From Haloprofundus halophilus (GTDB taxonomy: Archaea > Halobacteriota > Halobacteria > Halobacteriales > Haloferacaceae), in contig NZ_QQRR01000002.1 of assembly GCF_003439925.1 (NCBI RefSeq), forward strand, positions 124,001-188,000: DNA of 64,000 nt, read 5' to 3'. The first letter of the stretch is position 1. Every line of letters begins with the position of its first letter. The notes under the pieces are model-generated. The model had not been told where the DNA came from and ran no database searches. It worked only from the letters and a program-made list of their open reading frames with translations. Made by a program: the position numbers and the translations under genes. Below are positions 43,046 through 51,430 of the stretch, in pieces.

Positions 43046-43801
43046 CTACGCGCCGGGAATCAGTCCGGTCGCGATAGCGTACTGGCCGAGGAACTGGTAG
43101 GAGTTGAACAGCCCGTGGACGACGGCGACCACGACGAGGTTCTCCGTTCGTTCGTACAACAGCGCGAGCACCGCCCCGAGGACGAAGATGACGGCGATGC
43201 TCGCGACTCTGCCGCCGCTGCTGCCGACGAGCGCCAGCCAGTGGGCGACGGCGAAGACGGCGCTGGCGACGACGACGGCGACGGCCGGTCCGTAGGTGCG
43301 GCGGAGTTTCTCCTGGACGATGCCGCGGAAGATGAGTTCCTCCATCGGGCCGACGAACAGCATCGTCACCGGAATCATGTAGAGGAAGTAGACGGGGTTC
43401 TGCTGGCCGGTCGTGATGACCTGGTTGGCCGCCACCTGAATCCCGAGTTGCTGGATGACGACGGAGACGCCGACGAGCGCGGAGACCAGAATCACGAGGC
43501 CGCCGACCATCCACCCGAAATCCCGAAGTCCGGGGACGCGCCAGCGGACGATGTGCCACTCGTTTCGTCGGCTCAGGTAGAGGTACGCCGCGATGCCGAA
43601 CCCGACGTACTGCAGTGAGGCGAGCACGGCGCGTGGTAGGGGTGTCTGCGTCGACACGCCGAGGAGTTGGAGCAACAAGACGCCGACGAGCGAGACGGCG
43701 ATACCCACGGCGAACGCACCGGCGACGACGAAGACGACGTTCGCTGCGGCCTGTAGATGCGTCTGTGATCGAGAGGTCTGCGGGGATGGGTCTGACTGCA
43801 T
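43046..43801 (-). CDS. CPBP family intramembrane glutamic endopeptidase (Abi/Rce1-like)
   Basis: A 251-residue protein with about seven hydrophobic spans. The CPBP motif is PMEELIFRG (Glu154-Glu155, Arg159), followed by a second motif in VFAVAHWLAL with His and a third His in VVVAVVHGLFNSYQF. Rce1-type members remove CaaX tripeptides; in archaea the substrates are unknown. The gene is convergent with nob1 and runs in the same direction as pgi. Confidence 0.9.
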   Translation of the reverse strand: MQSDPSPQTSRSQTHLQAAANVVFVVAGAFAVGIAVSLVGVLLLQLLGVSTQTPLPRAVLASLQYVGFGIAAYLYLSRRNEWHIVRWRVPGLRDFGWMVGGLVILVSALVGVSVVIQQLGIQVAANQVITTGQQNPVYFLYMIPVTMLFVGPMEELIFRGIVQEKLRRTYGPAVAVVVASAVFAVAHWLALVGSSGGRVASIAVIFVLGAVLALLYERTENLVVVAVVHGLFNSYQFLGQYAIATGLIPGA

Positions 43802-43888
43802 CTGCTCGTCGTACCTACTCGCCGACGCCGAATAGATGCACCGGTCGGGGATGCCGCCCCGAGGCGGAGCGAAGACCGAGAGGACCGC

Positions 43889-45175
43889 CTACTCGATTTC
43901 CAGTCGCGTCTTGTCGCTCACCGCGTCGGCCTCCTCGAAGTCGCCGCCGCCCAGCAGTCCGCGAGCGGCGCGCTTGCCCCACTCGACGGCGGGCTGGGTG
44001 AACGTCGAGACGTTCTCCAGTTCGCCGTACAGCACGCAGGCGGCCTCCATCCCGTAGAGCAACTCGCCGACGCCTCGCTCGTCGACGCGGTCGAGTTCGA
44101 CTCGGACGTTGGGCTGGCCCGCCGCGGCGAGACTCGCCTCCGTCGCCTCGAACTCCGCGTCGAGCAGTTCGCCGAGCGTCGAGCCGCCGAGGTACGACAG
44201 CCCCTCCAACTCGGTCTCGGGAATCGGCCGGTCCTCGCGTTCGCGCGGACGGACGAGCGTGACCAGTTTGTCGTGACGTCCCGCCCGATACAGTTGGAGT
44301 TGCGAGTGCTGGTCGGTCGCGCCGAGCGCGCGCGCTGGCGTCTGGCCGACGCCCTCCTTGCCCAGGCTCTCGGCCCACAGTTGCGCGAACCACTCGGCGA
44401 AGTACTCCAACGACTCCGCGTAGGGCATCATCGCGTTGACCGTCGCGCCGCGGCGGTCGAGCGCGTAGGCGGCCGCGCCGTAGGCGTACGCGGGAGAATC
44501 GAACAGCGACCCCGAGAGTCGGTCGGCTTCGTCGCCCGCGCCAGCGAGAATCGCGTCGAGGTCGTGGCCCTGAATCGCCGCGCAGGCGAGGCCCACGGTG
44601 GAGAGCGCCGAGAACCGGCCCGGAACGCCGTCGGGCACCTTCAGTGCGGGCAGGTCGTGTTTCTCGGCCAACTCGCGGAGGTTGCCTTCCTCGCCCGTGG
44701 TGACGAACGTCCGGTCGGTCCAGTCGACGCCCGCCGACTCCATCGCGTCGCGGACGACGAGGAAGTTCGCCAGCGTCTCGGCCGTCGTGCCGGAGCGAGA
44801 GACGACGTTCACCGCCGTTTCGTCCAGCGGCAGGGAGTCCAACAGCGCCGTCGTCGCCTCCGGGTCGACGTTGTCGAGGAAGTGCGCCTCGACGTCGCCG
44901 CCGAGCGCCTCCGACACCGTTGCTGCGCCGAGGGCGCTGCCGCCGATGCCGACGGTGAGGACGGCCTCTGCGTCGCCGAACGGTTCGACCGCGGTACGAA
45001 TCTCGTCGGGGTCGGTCGTCTCCGGGAGATTCAGCGCCGCGTAGCCGTGTTCGGCGTCGGCACGGCCCCGCTCGATGCGCTCGTGGGCGTCGGCGACGCG
45101 CTCGTCGAGGCGCTCCAACTGCTCGCGGCTCAGTCCGGGCGTCGAATCGAGGACGTTGCCGAGGTCGACGTACAT
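43889..45175 (-). CDS. pgi: Glucose-6-phosphate isomerase
   Basis: A 428-residue SIS-fold isomerase interconverting glucose-6-phosphate and fructose-6-phosphate. Sugar-phosphate loops: VGIGGSALGAATVSEAL, VVSRSGTTAETLANFLVVRD and the glutamate region TPARALGATDQHSQLQLY (GxxDQHSQLQLY signature of PGI). The compact haloarchaeal form is shorter than bacterial Pgi. The start at 45175 gives MYVDLGNVLDSTPG; a longer frame extends upstream over the divergent membrane-protein gene and is not coding. Confidence 0.95.
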   Translation of the reverse strand: MYVDLGNVLDSTPGLSREQLERLDERVADAHERIERGRADAEHGYAALNLPETTDPDEIRTAVEPFGDAEAVLTVGIGGSALGAATVSEALGGDVEAHFLDNVDPEATTALLDSLPLDETAVNVVSRSGTTAETLANFLVVRDAMESAGVDWTDRTFVTTGEEGNLRELAEKHDLPALKVPDGVPGRFSALSTVGLACAAIQGHDLDAILAGAGDEADRLSGSLFDSPAYAYGAAAYALDRRGATVNAMMPYAESLEYFAEWFAQLWAESLGKEGVGQTPARALGATDQHSQLQLYRAGRHDKLVTLVRPREREDRPIPETELEGLSYLGGSTLGELLDAEFEATEASLAAAGQPNVRVELDRVDERGVGELLYGMEAACVLYGELENVSTFTQPAVEWGKRAARGLLGGGDFEEADAVSDKTRLEIE

Positions 45176-45292
45176 GGCCGAACGCGCGCGCGCCGACACC
45201 AAAGGCGTTGTCTTCACCCGCGACGCGTTCGAGGTGGTATCGACCGACTCCGGACCAATCGGCTTAATCGCCCCCGGTCCCAAGCGCCGACG

Positions 45293-45805
45293 ATGGCCGA
45301 CGGTTACAACGGCGTCTTCGGCGCGTTCCCGTACGCCCTGACGCACTCGACCTCGTGGCTGTTCCGCCTCTACGTCGTCGTGAGCGCGCTCGTCGCGCTG
45401 TTTCTCACGCTCGTCGTCGCGATGGGACTCGTCGTCCTCATCGCCAACACGGCGGATTTCGGCGGCGGACAGCTGACGCTCTCGCGGTCGTTCTACGCCG
45501 TCGTCGGACTGCTCCTCGTCGCGCCGATTCTCGCGCCGACCCTGTTCGTCGCCCGACGACACCGACGCGAGGAGACCCGAGAGCACGAACACTACGATTT
45601 CGCACTCGGACTCGCGGGGTTCGTCTTCCTCACCTCGCTGTACGTCGGCGCGGTGATCACCGTCCCGCCGGACCTGCAGACGCCGGTTACCGGCCCGCTC
45701 GCGCCGCTCGTCGAACTCCTCTACGGACTCCCGCAGGTGGCCGGGTTGGTCCCGCCGCTCTCGGCGGCGCTTTTCATCTTCGGCCTCCACCGTCGGCTCC
45801 GGTGA
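45293..45805 (+). CDS. Four-span membrane protein, hypothetical
   Basis: A 170-residue integral membrane protein. Helices: SWLFRLYVVVSALVALFLTL, YAVVGLLLVAPILAPTLFVA, DFALGLAGFVFLTSLYVGAV and GLVPPLSAALFIFGLHRRL, with a charged cytoplasmic loop RRHRREETREHEHYD. No known signature. GCTTAATC at about 45261-45268 is a box A about 28 nt upstream of the ATG, supporting this start. Divergent from pgi. Confidence 0.75.
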   Translation: MADGYNGVFGAFPYALTHSTSWLFRLYVVVSALVALFLTLVVAMGLVVLIANTADFGGGQLTLSRSFYAVVGLLLVAPILAPTLFVARRHRREETREHEHYDFALGLAGFVFLTSLYVGAVITVPPDLQTPVTGPLAPLVELLYGLPQVAGLVPPLSAALFIFGLHRRLR

Positions 45806-45896
45806 CGCGGCGAGCGTCTCCGGTCGACTCTGTCACGACGCCGCACACCGCCGAGACGACGAAACCGAAAAACGTCGCGGCGACTTATCGCTGGGC

Positions 45897-46373
45897 ATGA
45901 GTAACGACGAATCGAAGGAAGGGACGTTTCTCGTCACCGCCGCCGACGACGAGACGGCCGTGTTGAAAGACGTCGAGGACGGGCAGGTCCACGCGCTGGC
46001 GTCGAACCCCGGTGTCGAACGACACGACGCCGTCGAGGGCGTCGTCGCGCCAGACCCGCCGATGAACGTCACGTGGCAACTCGTAGAGGTGAAATCGCGT
46101 CGCCCGCTCCGAATCGAGGAGAGCGACGAGTCGCCGACGACGATGGCCCGCGACGTCGCCGCCGACCAGCCGACGGGCGAACTCACCCGCCGCGAACGCG
46201 CCGGTACCGGCGAGATCCACGTGGTTACGGTCCCCGAGGAGACGACGGAGCAGGCCGTCGCCGACGTGCTCGACGACGAGGAGGGACTGCTGTCGCGGGC
46301 GGCGAGACTCGGCGTGAATCGGGTCGAGATACGCTCGTCGCCCGGCGTCGTCGTCGTCCGGTACATGCCGTGA
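45897..46373 (+). CDS. DUF5812-like conserved haloarchaeal protein
   Basis: A 158-residue acidic protein. N-terminal beta-rich half: EGTFLVTAADDETAVLKDVE, DGQVHALASNPGVERHDAVE; C-terminal half: GTGEIHVVTVPEETTEQAVA, then VEIRSSPGVVVVRYMP. It matches a haloarchaea-specific conserved family of unknown function. The start at 45897 is the first ATG and follows CGACTTATCGC, a possible box A. Convergent with the aIF1A gene. Confidence 0.85.
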   Translation: MSNDESKEGTFLVTAADDETAVLKDVEDGQVHALASNPGVERHDAVEGVVAPDPPMNVTWQLVEVKSRRPLRIEESDESPTTMARDVAADQPTGELTRRERAGTGEIHVVTVPEETTEQAVADVLDDEEGLLSRAARLGVNRVEIRSSPGVVVVRYMP

Positions 46374-46484
46374 CGGCGTCGCGCGAACGGAGACGCGTCG
46401 CTCGTCGGGTTTCGAAAATGCCGAGAACGTCACGTCGGCGTCAGTTGCGCATCGACGGCTCGCCGCGCCGTCCGGAGAAATCGA

Positions 46485-46769
46485 TTACTGGATGTGGCCT
46501 TCTTGGCGGAGCTGCTCGGCGTCCTGGTCGGTGTAGCGCCACTCGATGTTGGCCTTCTCGTCCTGCCAGTCCCACGGTTCGACGAGGACGACATCGCCCT
46601 CGTTGATCCACGTGCGGTACTTCATGCGGCCGGGAATCCGGCCCATGCGCTCTTTGCCGTCGTTGCAGCGGACGCGGACGTGGTTGCCACCGTTGTGCTC
46701 GGTGACGACCGCGAACAGCTCGTCGTCGTTGGGCATTCGAAGGTTTCTACGCCCGGTTTCTTCGCTCAT
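46485..46769 (-). CDS. eif1A: Translation initiation factor aIF1A
   Basis: A 94-residue S1/OB-fold factor that binds the ribosomal A site during initiation and works with aIF5B. It begins [20 protein letters not shown] and contains [20 protein letters not shown] and [20 protein letters not shown]; the C-terminus ends with the short tail GHIQ. GCTTAAG and GGTTAAG on either strand just upstream (about 46769-46798) provide box A sites. Confidence 0.97.
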   Translation of the reverse strand: MSEETGRRNLRMPNDDELFAVVTEHNGGNHVRVRCNDGKERMGRIPGRMKYRTWINEGDVVLVEPWDWQDEKANIEWRYTDQDAEQLRQEGHIQ

Positions 46770-46906
46770 AGCTTAAGAAGGATACGGAGACGGTTAAGAC
46801 GTTTGGGGTCCGCGTTAGCGGATGTCACAGCGTGCCACGAGCGACGCGCGACTCCGTCGGTTGGGCGACCACAGCGCTCACCTCGTCGGTTAGGCGGCCG
46901 CAGCGC

Positions 46907-47335
46907 TCACCCCGTTGGCCCCGCTTTACTCTGCACGCGCCATCCGCCCTCCATCGTCTCGTCGCGTTCTGTGTACGCCACCTCCGTCTCGTCGCCGACG
47001 AACTCGCCGCCCTCGACGGCTTCGACGCGGAACGGGACGTCGAGGCTGTCGCCGCAACAGCCGACGTCGACGAACGTCTCGAACGTGTCGCCGACGGCGG
47101 CCGCGTCGAGTTTTCGCCGAAGGTAGCCCCGGTATCGGTCGGACGAAATCTGGTCGCGACCCCAGTCGCTGAGGTTCTTCGGGTGCGAGAGGACGACCCG
47201 CGTCGCGGTTCGTCGACCGGTCTCGTCTTCCGTCTGGTTGTTTCCGTCGTCCGTCCGGCTGTTTCCGTCGCCCGTCCGGCTGTTCCCGCCGTCCGTCCGG
47301 CGGTTTCCGTCGTCCGTGTGGGTGGGTTCGGCCAT
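46907..47335 (-). CDS. Conserved haloarchaeal protein with an N-terminal 7-residue repeat
   Basis: A 142-residue protein. Residues ~8-36 are a low-complexity Asn/Arg/Thr/Asp/Gly tract made of four 7-residue units (NRRTDGG, NSRTGDG, NSRTDDG, NNQTEDE). The folded part (about 45-140) includes TRVVLSHPKNLSDWGRDQIS, RYRGYLRRKLDAAAVGDTFE and VDVGCCGDSLDVPFRVEAVE, resembling a small haloarchaea-specific domain (possibly DUF7112). The double Cys may be functional. Divergent from secF, 79 nt apart. Confidence 0.75.
   Translation of the reverse strand: MAEPTHTDDGNRRTDGGNSRTGDGNSRTDDGNNQTEDETGRRTATRVVLSHPKNLSDWGRDQISSDRYRGYLRRKLDAAAVGDTFETFVDVGCCGDSLDVPFRVEAVEGGEFVGDETEVAYTERDETMEGGWRVQSKAGPTG
47231..47314 (-). 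repeat. Four tandem 21-bp repeats inside a coding region
   Basis: Units start at 47231, 47252, 47273 and 47294 and share CGTCCGGCTGTTTCCGTCG with 1-4 differences. They encode the 7-residue repeats of the preceding entry, so repeat number can vary without breaking the frame. Confidence 0.85.
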
Positions 47336-47414
47336 CGGGAGCCGTACGTGACCGACGCACAAGAGCGCACGGGAATTTAAGAAGGCTTATTCGACGCGCT
47401 GACTACCGCCCCGC

Positions 47415-48305
47415 ATGGTCGCATTCGACGTACCGGAGGTCGATTACACCCGGTACACGAATCGCCAACTCGCGGCGGTTCCGCTCGCCGTCCTCGCGCT
47501 CGCAATTCTCGTCATCGCGGTCACGTTCGCGACGACAGGCGCGCCCGTGGCGCTCGGAACCGAGTTCTCCGGCGGAACGGAGGTGCGACTCGCCGTCGAC
47601 GCGCCCGACGGACAGGCCGAACAGGTCATCCAGCGGGCGTTCGACGCGGACATCGAGTCGATTCAGTCCGTCCCCTCCGACGGGACGTACGTCGTCACCT
47701 TCGGCCCCGGCACGGACCCCGCGCAGTTGGAACAGACGGTAGAGAACCCGCCGAACGACGCGGCCCAACAGCTCGAAATCGAGAGTTTATCGACGGTGTC
47801 TGCGAGCTTCGCCGGCGATTCACAGCAACTCGCGCTCGGCGGCATCGCCGTCGCGTTCGTCGGGATGAGTCTCGTCGTCTTCGCGCTGTTTCGGACGTTC
47901 GTCCCCTCCATCGCCGTCGTCGTCTCGGCGTTCTCCGACGTGGTCATCCCGGTGGCGATGATGAACGCACTCGGCATCGAACTGTCGCTCGGGACCGTCG
48001 CCGCGCTGTTGATGCTCATCGGGTACAGCGTCGACTCCGACATCCTCCTGAACGACCACATCCTGCGGCGGTCGGGCGACTTCTACGAGTCGACGTACCG
48101 CGCGATGCGGACGGGTGTCACGATGACGCTCACGTCGCTGGCGGCGATGGTCGTCATGACTATCACGGCGACGTTGTTCGGCATCCAACTGCTGTCGGCT
48201 ATCGGCATCATCCTCGTGTTCGGGCTCACCGCCGACCTGATGAACACGTACCTGCTGAACCTGAGTCTGCTTCGCTGGTACAAGTTCGAGGGGGTGAAGC
48301 GCTGA
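47415..48305 (+). CDS. secF: Protein translocase subunit SecF
   Basis: A 296-residue polytopic protein of the RND-like SecDF complex, which aids late steps of Sec-dependent export. Span 1 at about 18-38; the DxxxGG-type signature GTEFSGGTEVRL follows it. Spans 2-6 include SFAGDSQQLALGGIAVAFVG and VIPVAMMNALGIELSLGTVA, with the SecF GYSVDSDILLNDHILR segment. It ends in TGATG sharing one base with secD, so the two are cotranslated. CTTATTCGAC at about 47384 is a promoter candidate. Confidence 0.95.
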   Translation: MVAFDVPEVDYTRYTNRQLAAVPLAVLALAILVIAVTFATTGAPVALGTEFSGGTEVRLAVDAPDGQAEQVIQRAFDADIESIQSVPSDGTYVVTFGPGTDPAQLEQTVENPPNDAAQQLEIESLSTVSASFAGDSQQLALGGIAVAFVGMSLVVFALFRTFVPSIAVVVSAFSDVVIPVAMMNALGIELSLGTVAALLMLIGYSVDSDILLNDHILRRSGDFYESTYRAMRTGVTMTLTSLAAMVVMTITATLFGIQLLSAIGIILVFGLTADLMNTYLLNLSLLRWYKFEGVKR

Positions 48306-49906
48306 TGGGCGCGCTCCGCGACAACTGGCGCGTCATCCTCCTCGTCGTCCTCCTCGCGGCGAGTATGGTCGCGCTGTTCGGCCCCGCCGGCGGGGCCGCC
48401 GGAGGCGACGGCGGCAACGAGACCGTCGGTAACGATACCGTCGCCGGAGCCAGCGACGGGCCGACGAACCTCGTCTACGGGCTGGACCTCTCCGGCGGGA
48501 CGCGCATCCGCGCGCCGCTCGTCGGCGTCACCGCCGAGGAGGTCGAGTTCGAGAACGACTCCACGCCGCAGGTGAGCCGAAACGTCGCCGACGAACTCGA
48601 CGGCGTCGACGTCACCGACGTGACGGTTCGTCAGCCGACGCAGGACCGTCCGGCGACCGTCGAGGTCACGACCCGAAACGTCACGACCGACGACCTCGCC
48701 GCGGCGCTCGACGCTGCGGGCTACGAGTACGGCGACGTCCGCGACGGCGTCACCGAGGAGACGCGCGAGCAGACCGTCGACGTCATCAGCAACAAGATCA
48801 ACCAGGCGGGGCTCTCCGGGGGCTCCGCGCGGGTCGTCTCTACGTCGACCGGCGACTACTTCGTCCTCATCGAAGTGCCGAACGAGCAGCGCTCCGACGT
48901 GCTCGACCTCGTCAGCCAGCAGGGGCAGGTACAGGTCGAGGCTTACTACCCCGACGAAGGGAACGGCTCGACCGAGTACCGCCGCGAACTGGTGCTCGAA
49001 CAGGGCGACTTCCAGGACATCGGCAACGCCGAGCAGGGTCAGGGCAGCACGCCGCCGAACGTGCCCGTCGTGATCCGCGAGTCCGAAGCGCCCGAGTTCC
49101 AAGAGAAGATGGTCGAGACGGGCGTCGCCGGCAACGGCGGCTCCGCCTGCACGTACGACGAGAACCCCAACGGCACCCAGCCGTGTCTGTTGACCGTCGT
49201 GGACGGCGAGGTAATCTACTCCGCCGGAATGAGTCCGGGTCTCGCACAGGACATGCAGAGCGGTCAGTGGGAGAACAACCCGCAGTTCGTCCTCCAGACG
49301 GCGAACTACTCGGAGGCGCAGCAGCTCTCTATCAACCTCCGCGCCGGCGCGCTCCCCGCGCCGCTGGACATCGGTCCGGGCGGCGAGGGGACCTCGTCGT
49401 ACATCTCGCCGACGCAGGGTGAGAACTTCCGCATCAACTCGCTCATCACGGGCATCATCGCCGTCCTCGCCGTCAGCGGCGTGGTCTTCTTCCGTTACGG
49501 CTCCGCGCGCGTCGCCGCGCCGATGGTGTTGACCGCGCTCTCGGAGGTCGTCATCCTGCTCGGCGCGGCCGCGTGGCTCGGCTACCCACTGGACCTGGCG
49601 GTCATCGGCGGATTCATCGCCGTCATCGGGACGGGGGTGGACGACCTCATCATCATCGCCGACGAGGTGATGGCTGAAGGTGACGTCCGCTCTCGAAAGG
49701 TGTTCCAGTCGCGGTTCAAGAAGGCGTTCTGGGTCATCGGCGCGGCCGCCGCGACGACCATCATCGCCATGAGTCCGCTCGCCGTGCTGTCGCTCGGCGA
49801 CCTCCGCGGCTTCGCCATCTTCACCATCCTCGGTGTGCTCGTCGGTGTCATCGTCACCCGTCCGGCCTACGGTGACATCCTGCGGTCGCTTCTGACCGAC
49901 CGCTGA
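48305..49906 (+). CDS. secD: Protein translocase subunit SecD
   Basis: A 533-residue partner of SecF. Span 1 at about 10-30, then the signature YGLDLSGGTRIRAPL, a large external P1 domain (~60-380), and five C-terminal spans. The intramembrane region includes RINSLITGIIAVLAVSGVVF and VIGGFIAVIGTGVDDLIIIADE, the SecD counterpart of the DSDIL segment. Haloarchaeal order secF-secD is kept, reverse of bacteria. One-base overlap with secF. A 39-residue membrane protein follows 154 nt downstream. Confidence 0.96.
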   Translation: MGALRDNWRVILLVVLLAASMVALFGPAGGAAGGDGGNETVGNDTVAGASDGPTNLVYGLDLSGGTRIRAPLVGVTAEEVEFENDSTPQVSRNVADELDGVDVTDVTVRQPTQDRPATVEVTTRNVTTDDLAAALDAAGYEYGDVRDGVTEETREQTVDVISNKINQAGLSGGSARVVSTSTGDYFVLIEVPNEQRSDVLDLVSQQGQVQVEAYYPDEGNGSTEYRRELVLEQGDFQDIGNAEQGQGSTPPNVPVVIRESEAPEFQEKMVETGVAGNGGSACTYDENPNGTQPCLLTVVDGEVIYSAGMSPGLAQDMQSGQWENNPQFVLQTANYSEAQQLSINLRAGALPAPLDIGPGGEGTSSYISPTQGENFRINSLITGIIAVLAVSGVVFFRYGSARVAAPMVLTALSEVVILLGAAAWLGYPLDLAVIGGFIAVIGTGVDDLIIIADEVMAEGDVRSRKVFQSRFKKAFWVIGAAAATTIIAMSPLAVLSLGDLRGFAIFTILGVLVGVIVTRPAYGDILRSLLTDR

Positions 49907-50060
49907 ACGGGTTCCGACGCCCAGATTTCTCTCGGTTTTCTCGCCTTTCACCCGGTTTCGAGGCGGTTCTCGCCCGAACGTCTGATTCGACGCGACTTTT
50001 CGCCCCCTCGTCCGACTCGAATCCTATACGCACAAGGCGGTGGACGTAGAACCGGTGGAT

Positions 50061-50180
50061 ATGCACCTACCATCGCTCGGCACACCGGAAGGCGCGTTCG
50101 ACTACCTGATGATCGTCCTCCTGGCGACGACCGTCTTCTTCGGCCTGTTCTTCGGCGCGCTCGAACTCGGCGTGTTCTGA
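50061..50180 (+). CDS. 39-residue single-span membrane protein after secD
   Basis: A short frame from ATG 50061 to TGA 50180. It starts MHLPSLGTPEGAFDYL and continues MIVLLATTVFFGLFFGALEL, ending GVF: one membrane helix preceded by a short polar stretch. GGTGGAT directly before the ATG could serve as ribosome-binding sequence and CCTATACG at about 50022-50029 as box A. The composition, clean hydrophobic helix and position between secD and rnhB argue for a real gene. Function unknown; a YajC-like accessory of SecDF is only a possibility. Confidence 0.6.
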   Translation: MHLPSLGTPEGAFDYLMIVLLATTVFFGLFFGALELGVF

Positions 50181-50188
50181 CTCGTCCG

Positions 50189-50836
50189 TCAGAACTCAGA
50201 CAGCGCCGACTGCTCGGCGGCCGCTAGCACGTCGGCGCAGGTCTGCCAGGACGCCCGCGCACAGTCGGGGAGCGCGCCGTGTTCGCGGACGTACTCCCGC
50301 AGAAACGTTCGCGTCGTCGGGTCGCTCGGATAGCCGCTGCCGACTTCGCCGTACTCGTCGGCGATGGCGGCCACGCGGGCGTCGCGTTCGACTTTGGCGA
50401 CGACGCTCGCGGCGCTGACGACCGGGTGAGCCTCGTCGGCGCGGTGTTCGGACTGCACGTCGATGGTCCGACCGCCGGCTTCGACGGCCGTTCGAACCCG
50501 GCGACCGAACCGCGCTTCGTCCACGTCGCCCGCGTCGACGACGGCGACGTCGCCGTTCTCGGCGGCGGCGGCGAGCGCCTCCGCCTGCGCGGCGACGGTC
50601 AAGCCGTTCATGTCCGTCTCCGGGTCGTCGATGCGCGCGGGGGTGACGACGGCGACGCCGACGGTCACCGCCGAATCCTCGCGGAGTCGCGCCGCGAGCG
50701 ACTCCCGCCTCGCGGGCGAGAGCCGCTTCGAATCGTCGAGTCCGTCCGGCAGCGCCGCCGAGGGTGCGCGAACCGCCGCCGCGACCATCGGTCCCAGTAC
50801 CGGACCCTTCCCCGCCTCGTCGGCACCGAGTTGCAT
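50189..50836 (-). CDS. rnhB: Ribonuclease HII
   Basis: A 215-residue nuclease that removes RNA from RNA-DNA hybrids. Active-site acids: Asp6 and Glu7 in MQLGADEAGKGPVLGPMV, Asp in VVDAGDVDEARF, and Asp in EHRADEAHPVVSAASVVAKV. DSKRLSPARRESLAARL and GSGYPSDPTTRTFLREYV complete the family pattern. The start at 50836 gives the canonical N-terminus; the upstream in-frame stretch is repeat-containing and basic. The stop is 8 nt from the convergent 39-residue gene. Confidence 0.95.
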   Translation of the reverse strand: MQLGADEAGKGPVLGPMVAAAVRAPSAALPDGLDDSKRLSPARRESLAARLREDSAVTVGVAVVTPARIDDPETDMNGLTVAAQAEALAAAAENGDVAVVDAGDVDEARFGRRVRTAVEAGGRTIDVQSEHRADEAHPVVSAASVVAKVERDARVAAIADEYGEVGSGYPSDPTTRTFLREYVREHGALPDCARASWQTCADVLAAAEQSALSEF

Positions 50837-50872
50837 GGTCGCGCCTCTCGCGGTGAACGCTAAGGTGTTTCC

Positions 50873-50924
50873 GTCCGCGTCGGTCGCCTGTCCACGTCCC
50901 GCCCGTCCGCGTCGGTCGCCTGTC
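50873..50924. repeat. 20-bp direct repeat upstream of rnhB
   Basis: GTCCGCGTCGGTCGCCTGTC occurs at 50873-50892 and again, identically, at 50905-50924 (period 32 nt), 36 nt upstream of the rnhB start. Could be a duplicated regulator site or a simple duplication. Confidence 0.7.
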
Positions 50925-51011
50925 TGCGTCTCGCGAGATACGACAAATACGGAGACTGTGTCAGTGAGTGAGTGGTATGACAATAATTTATTATGTCGCT
51001 GTCGTAGGAGG

Positions 51012-51130
51012 CCCCGCGGGAGGCGAGGTGTGTCAACCAGAGGTGGATGCTGTGGACCTCCGTCCGACCGCAGGTGTGTCAGCGTCCTCCCGCAGTCCGT
51101 CAGCACCCATGCGACGGCTAAGCGCAGCCG
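51012..51130 (+). ncRNA. Candidate structured non-coding RNA
   Basis: A GC-rich block between AT-rich flanks with no reading frame. GCGGGAGG (51016-51023) pairs perfectly with CCTCCCGC (51086-51093), extendable by two pairs past a bulged T. Inside, GAGGT (51040-51044) pairs with ACCTC (51056-51060). AGGTGTGTCA occurs twice (51026-51035, 51072-51081). A second hairpin CGGCT/AGCCG (51115-51119, 51126-51130) precedes AT-rich GTAATAATTCTT. TTTATTAT at 50987-50994 is a box A about 25 nt before the stem. It does not match the SRP or RNase P RNA motifs I know. Transcription from the other strand, as a leader of rnhB, is an alternative. Confidence 0.45.
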
Positions 51131-51430
51131 GTAATAATTCTTGCTATGATTGCGTTGGTATTAACTAGTTCTGCCGACTCGGAGCCGCCTCCGTCTCCGA
51201 ACTACCGACGGTCGAGTAACAGGAGCGACGCCGCCGGAACGTCGGCACGCGGACGATTTGCGGGCGTCCACCCGTCGGCGGTACCCACCGAGTTGCTCAT
51301 GAAGGTACGCTCGCGTGCGTGAGAGCGGATTCTCGCACCGTCCGGCGGCGTCTGCGTTACTGTAAAACGTGATAACTGATAATCGTGTTGACCATTATCG
51401 CGCGGTGAGACGTTGCTCGTCCGCGGCGAG
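51131..51430. other. 300-nt gap, nothing recognised
   Basis: AT-rich at its left edge (GTAATAATTCTTGC, then TATTAACTAG) and at the right edge near 51360-51400 (AAACGTGATAACTGATAATC), where a terminator for pus10 or a promoter could lie. No coding sequence or strong fold was identified. Confidence 0.4.

Noticed and set aside
50980-51130. RNase P RNA or SRP RNA in the rnhB-pus10 gap
   Set aside because: Too short, and the conserved cores (RNase P GAGGAAAGUC-type block, SRP helix 8 GGAA-type loop) are not found.
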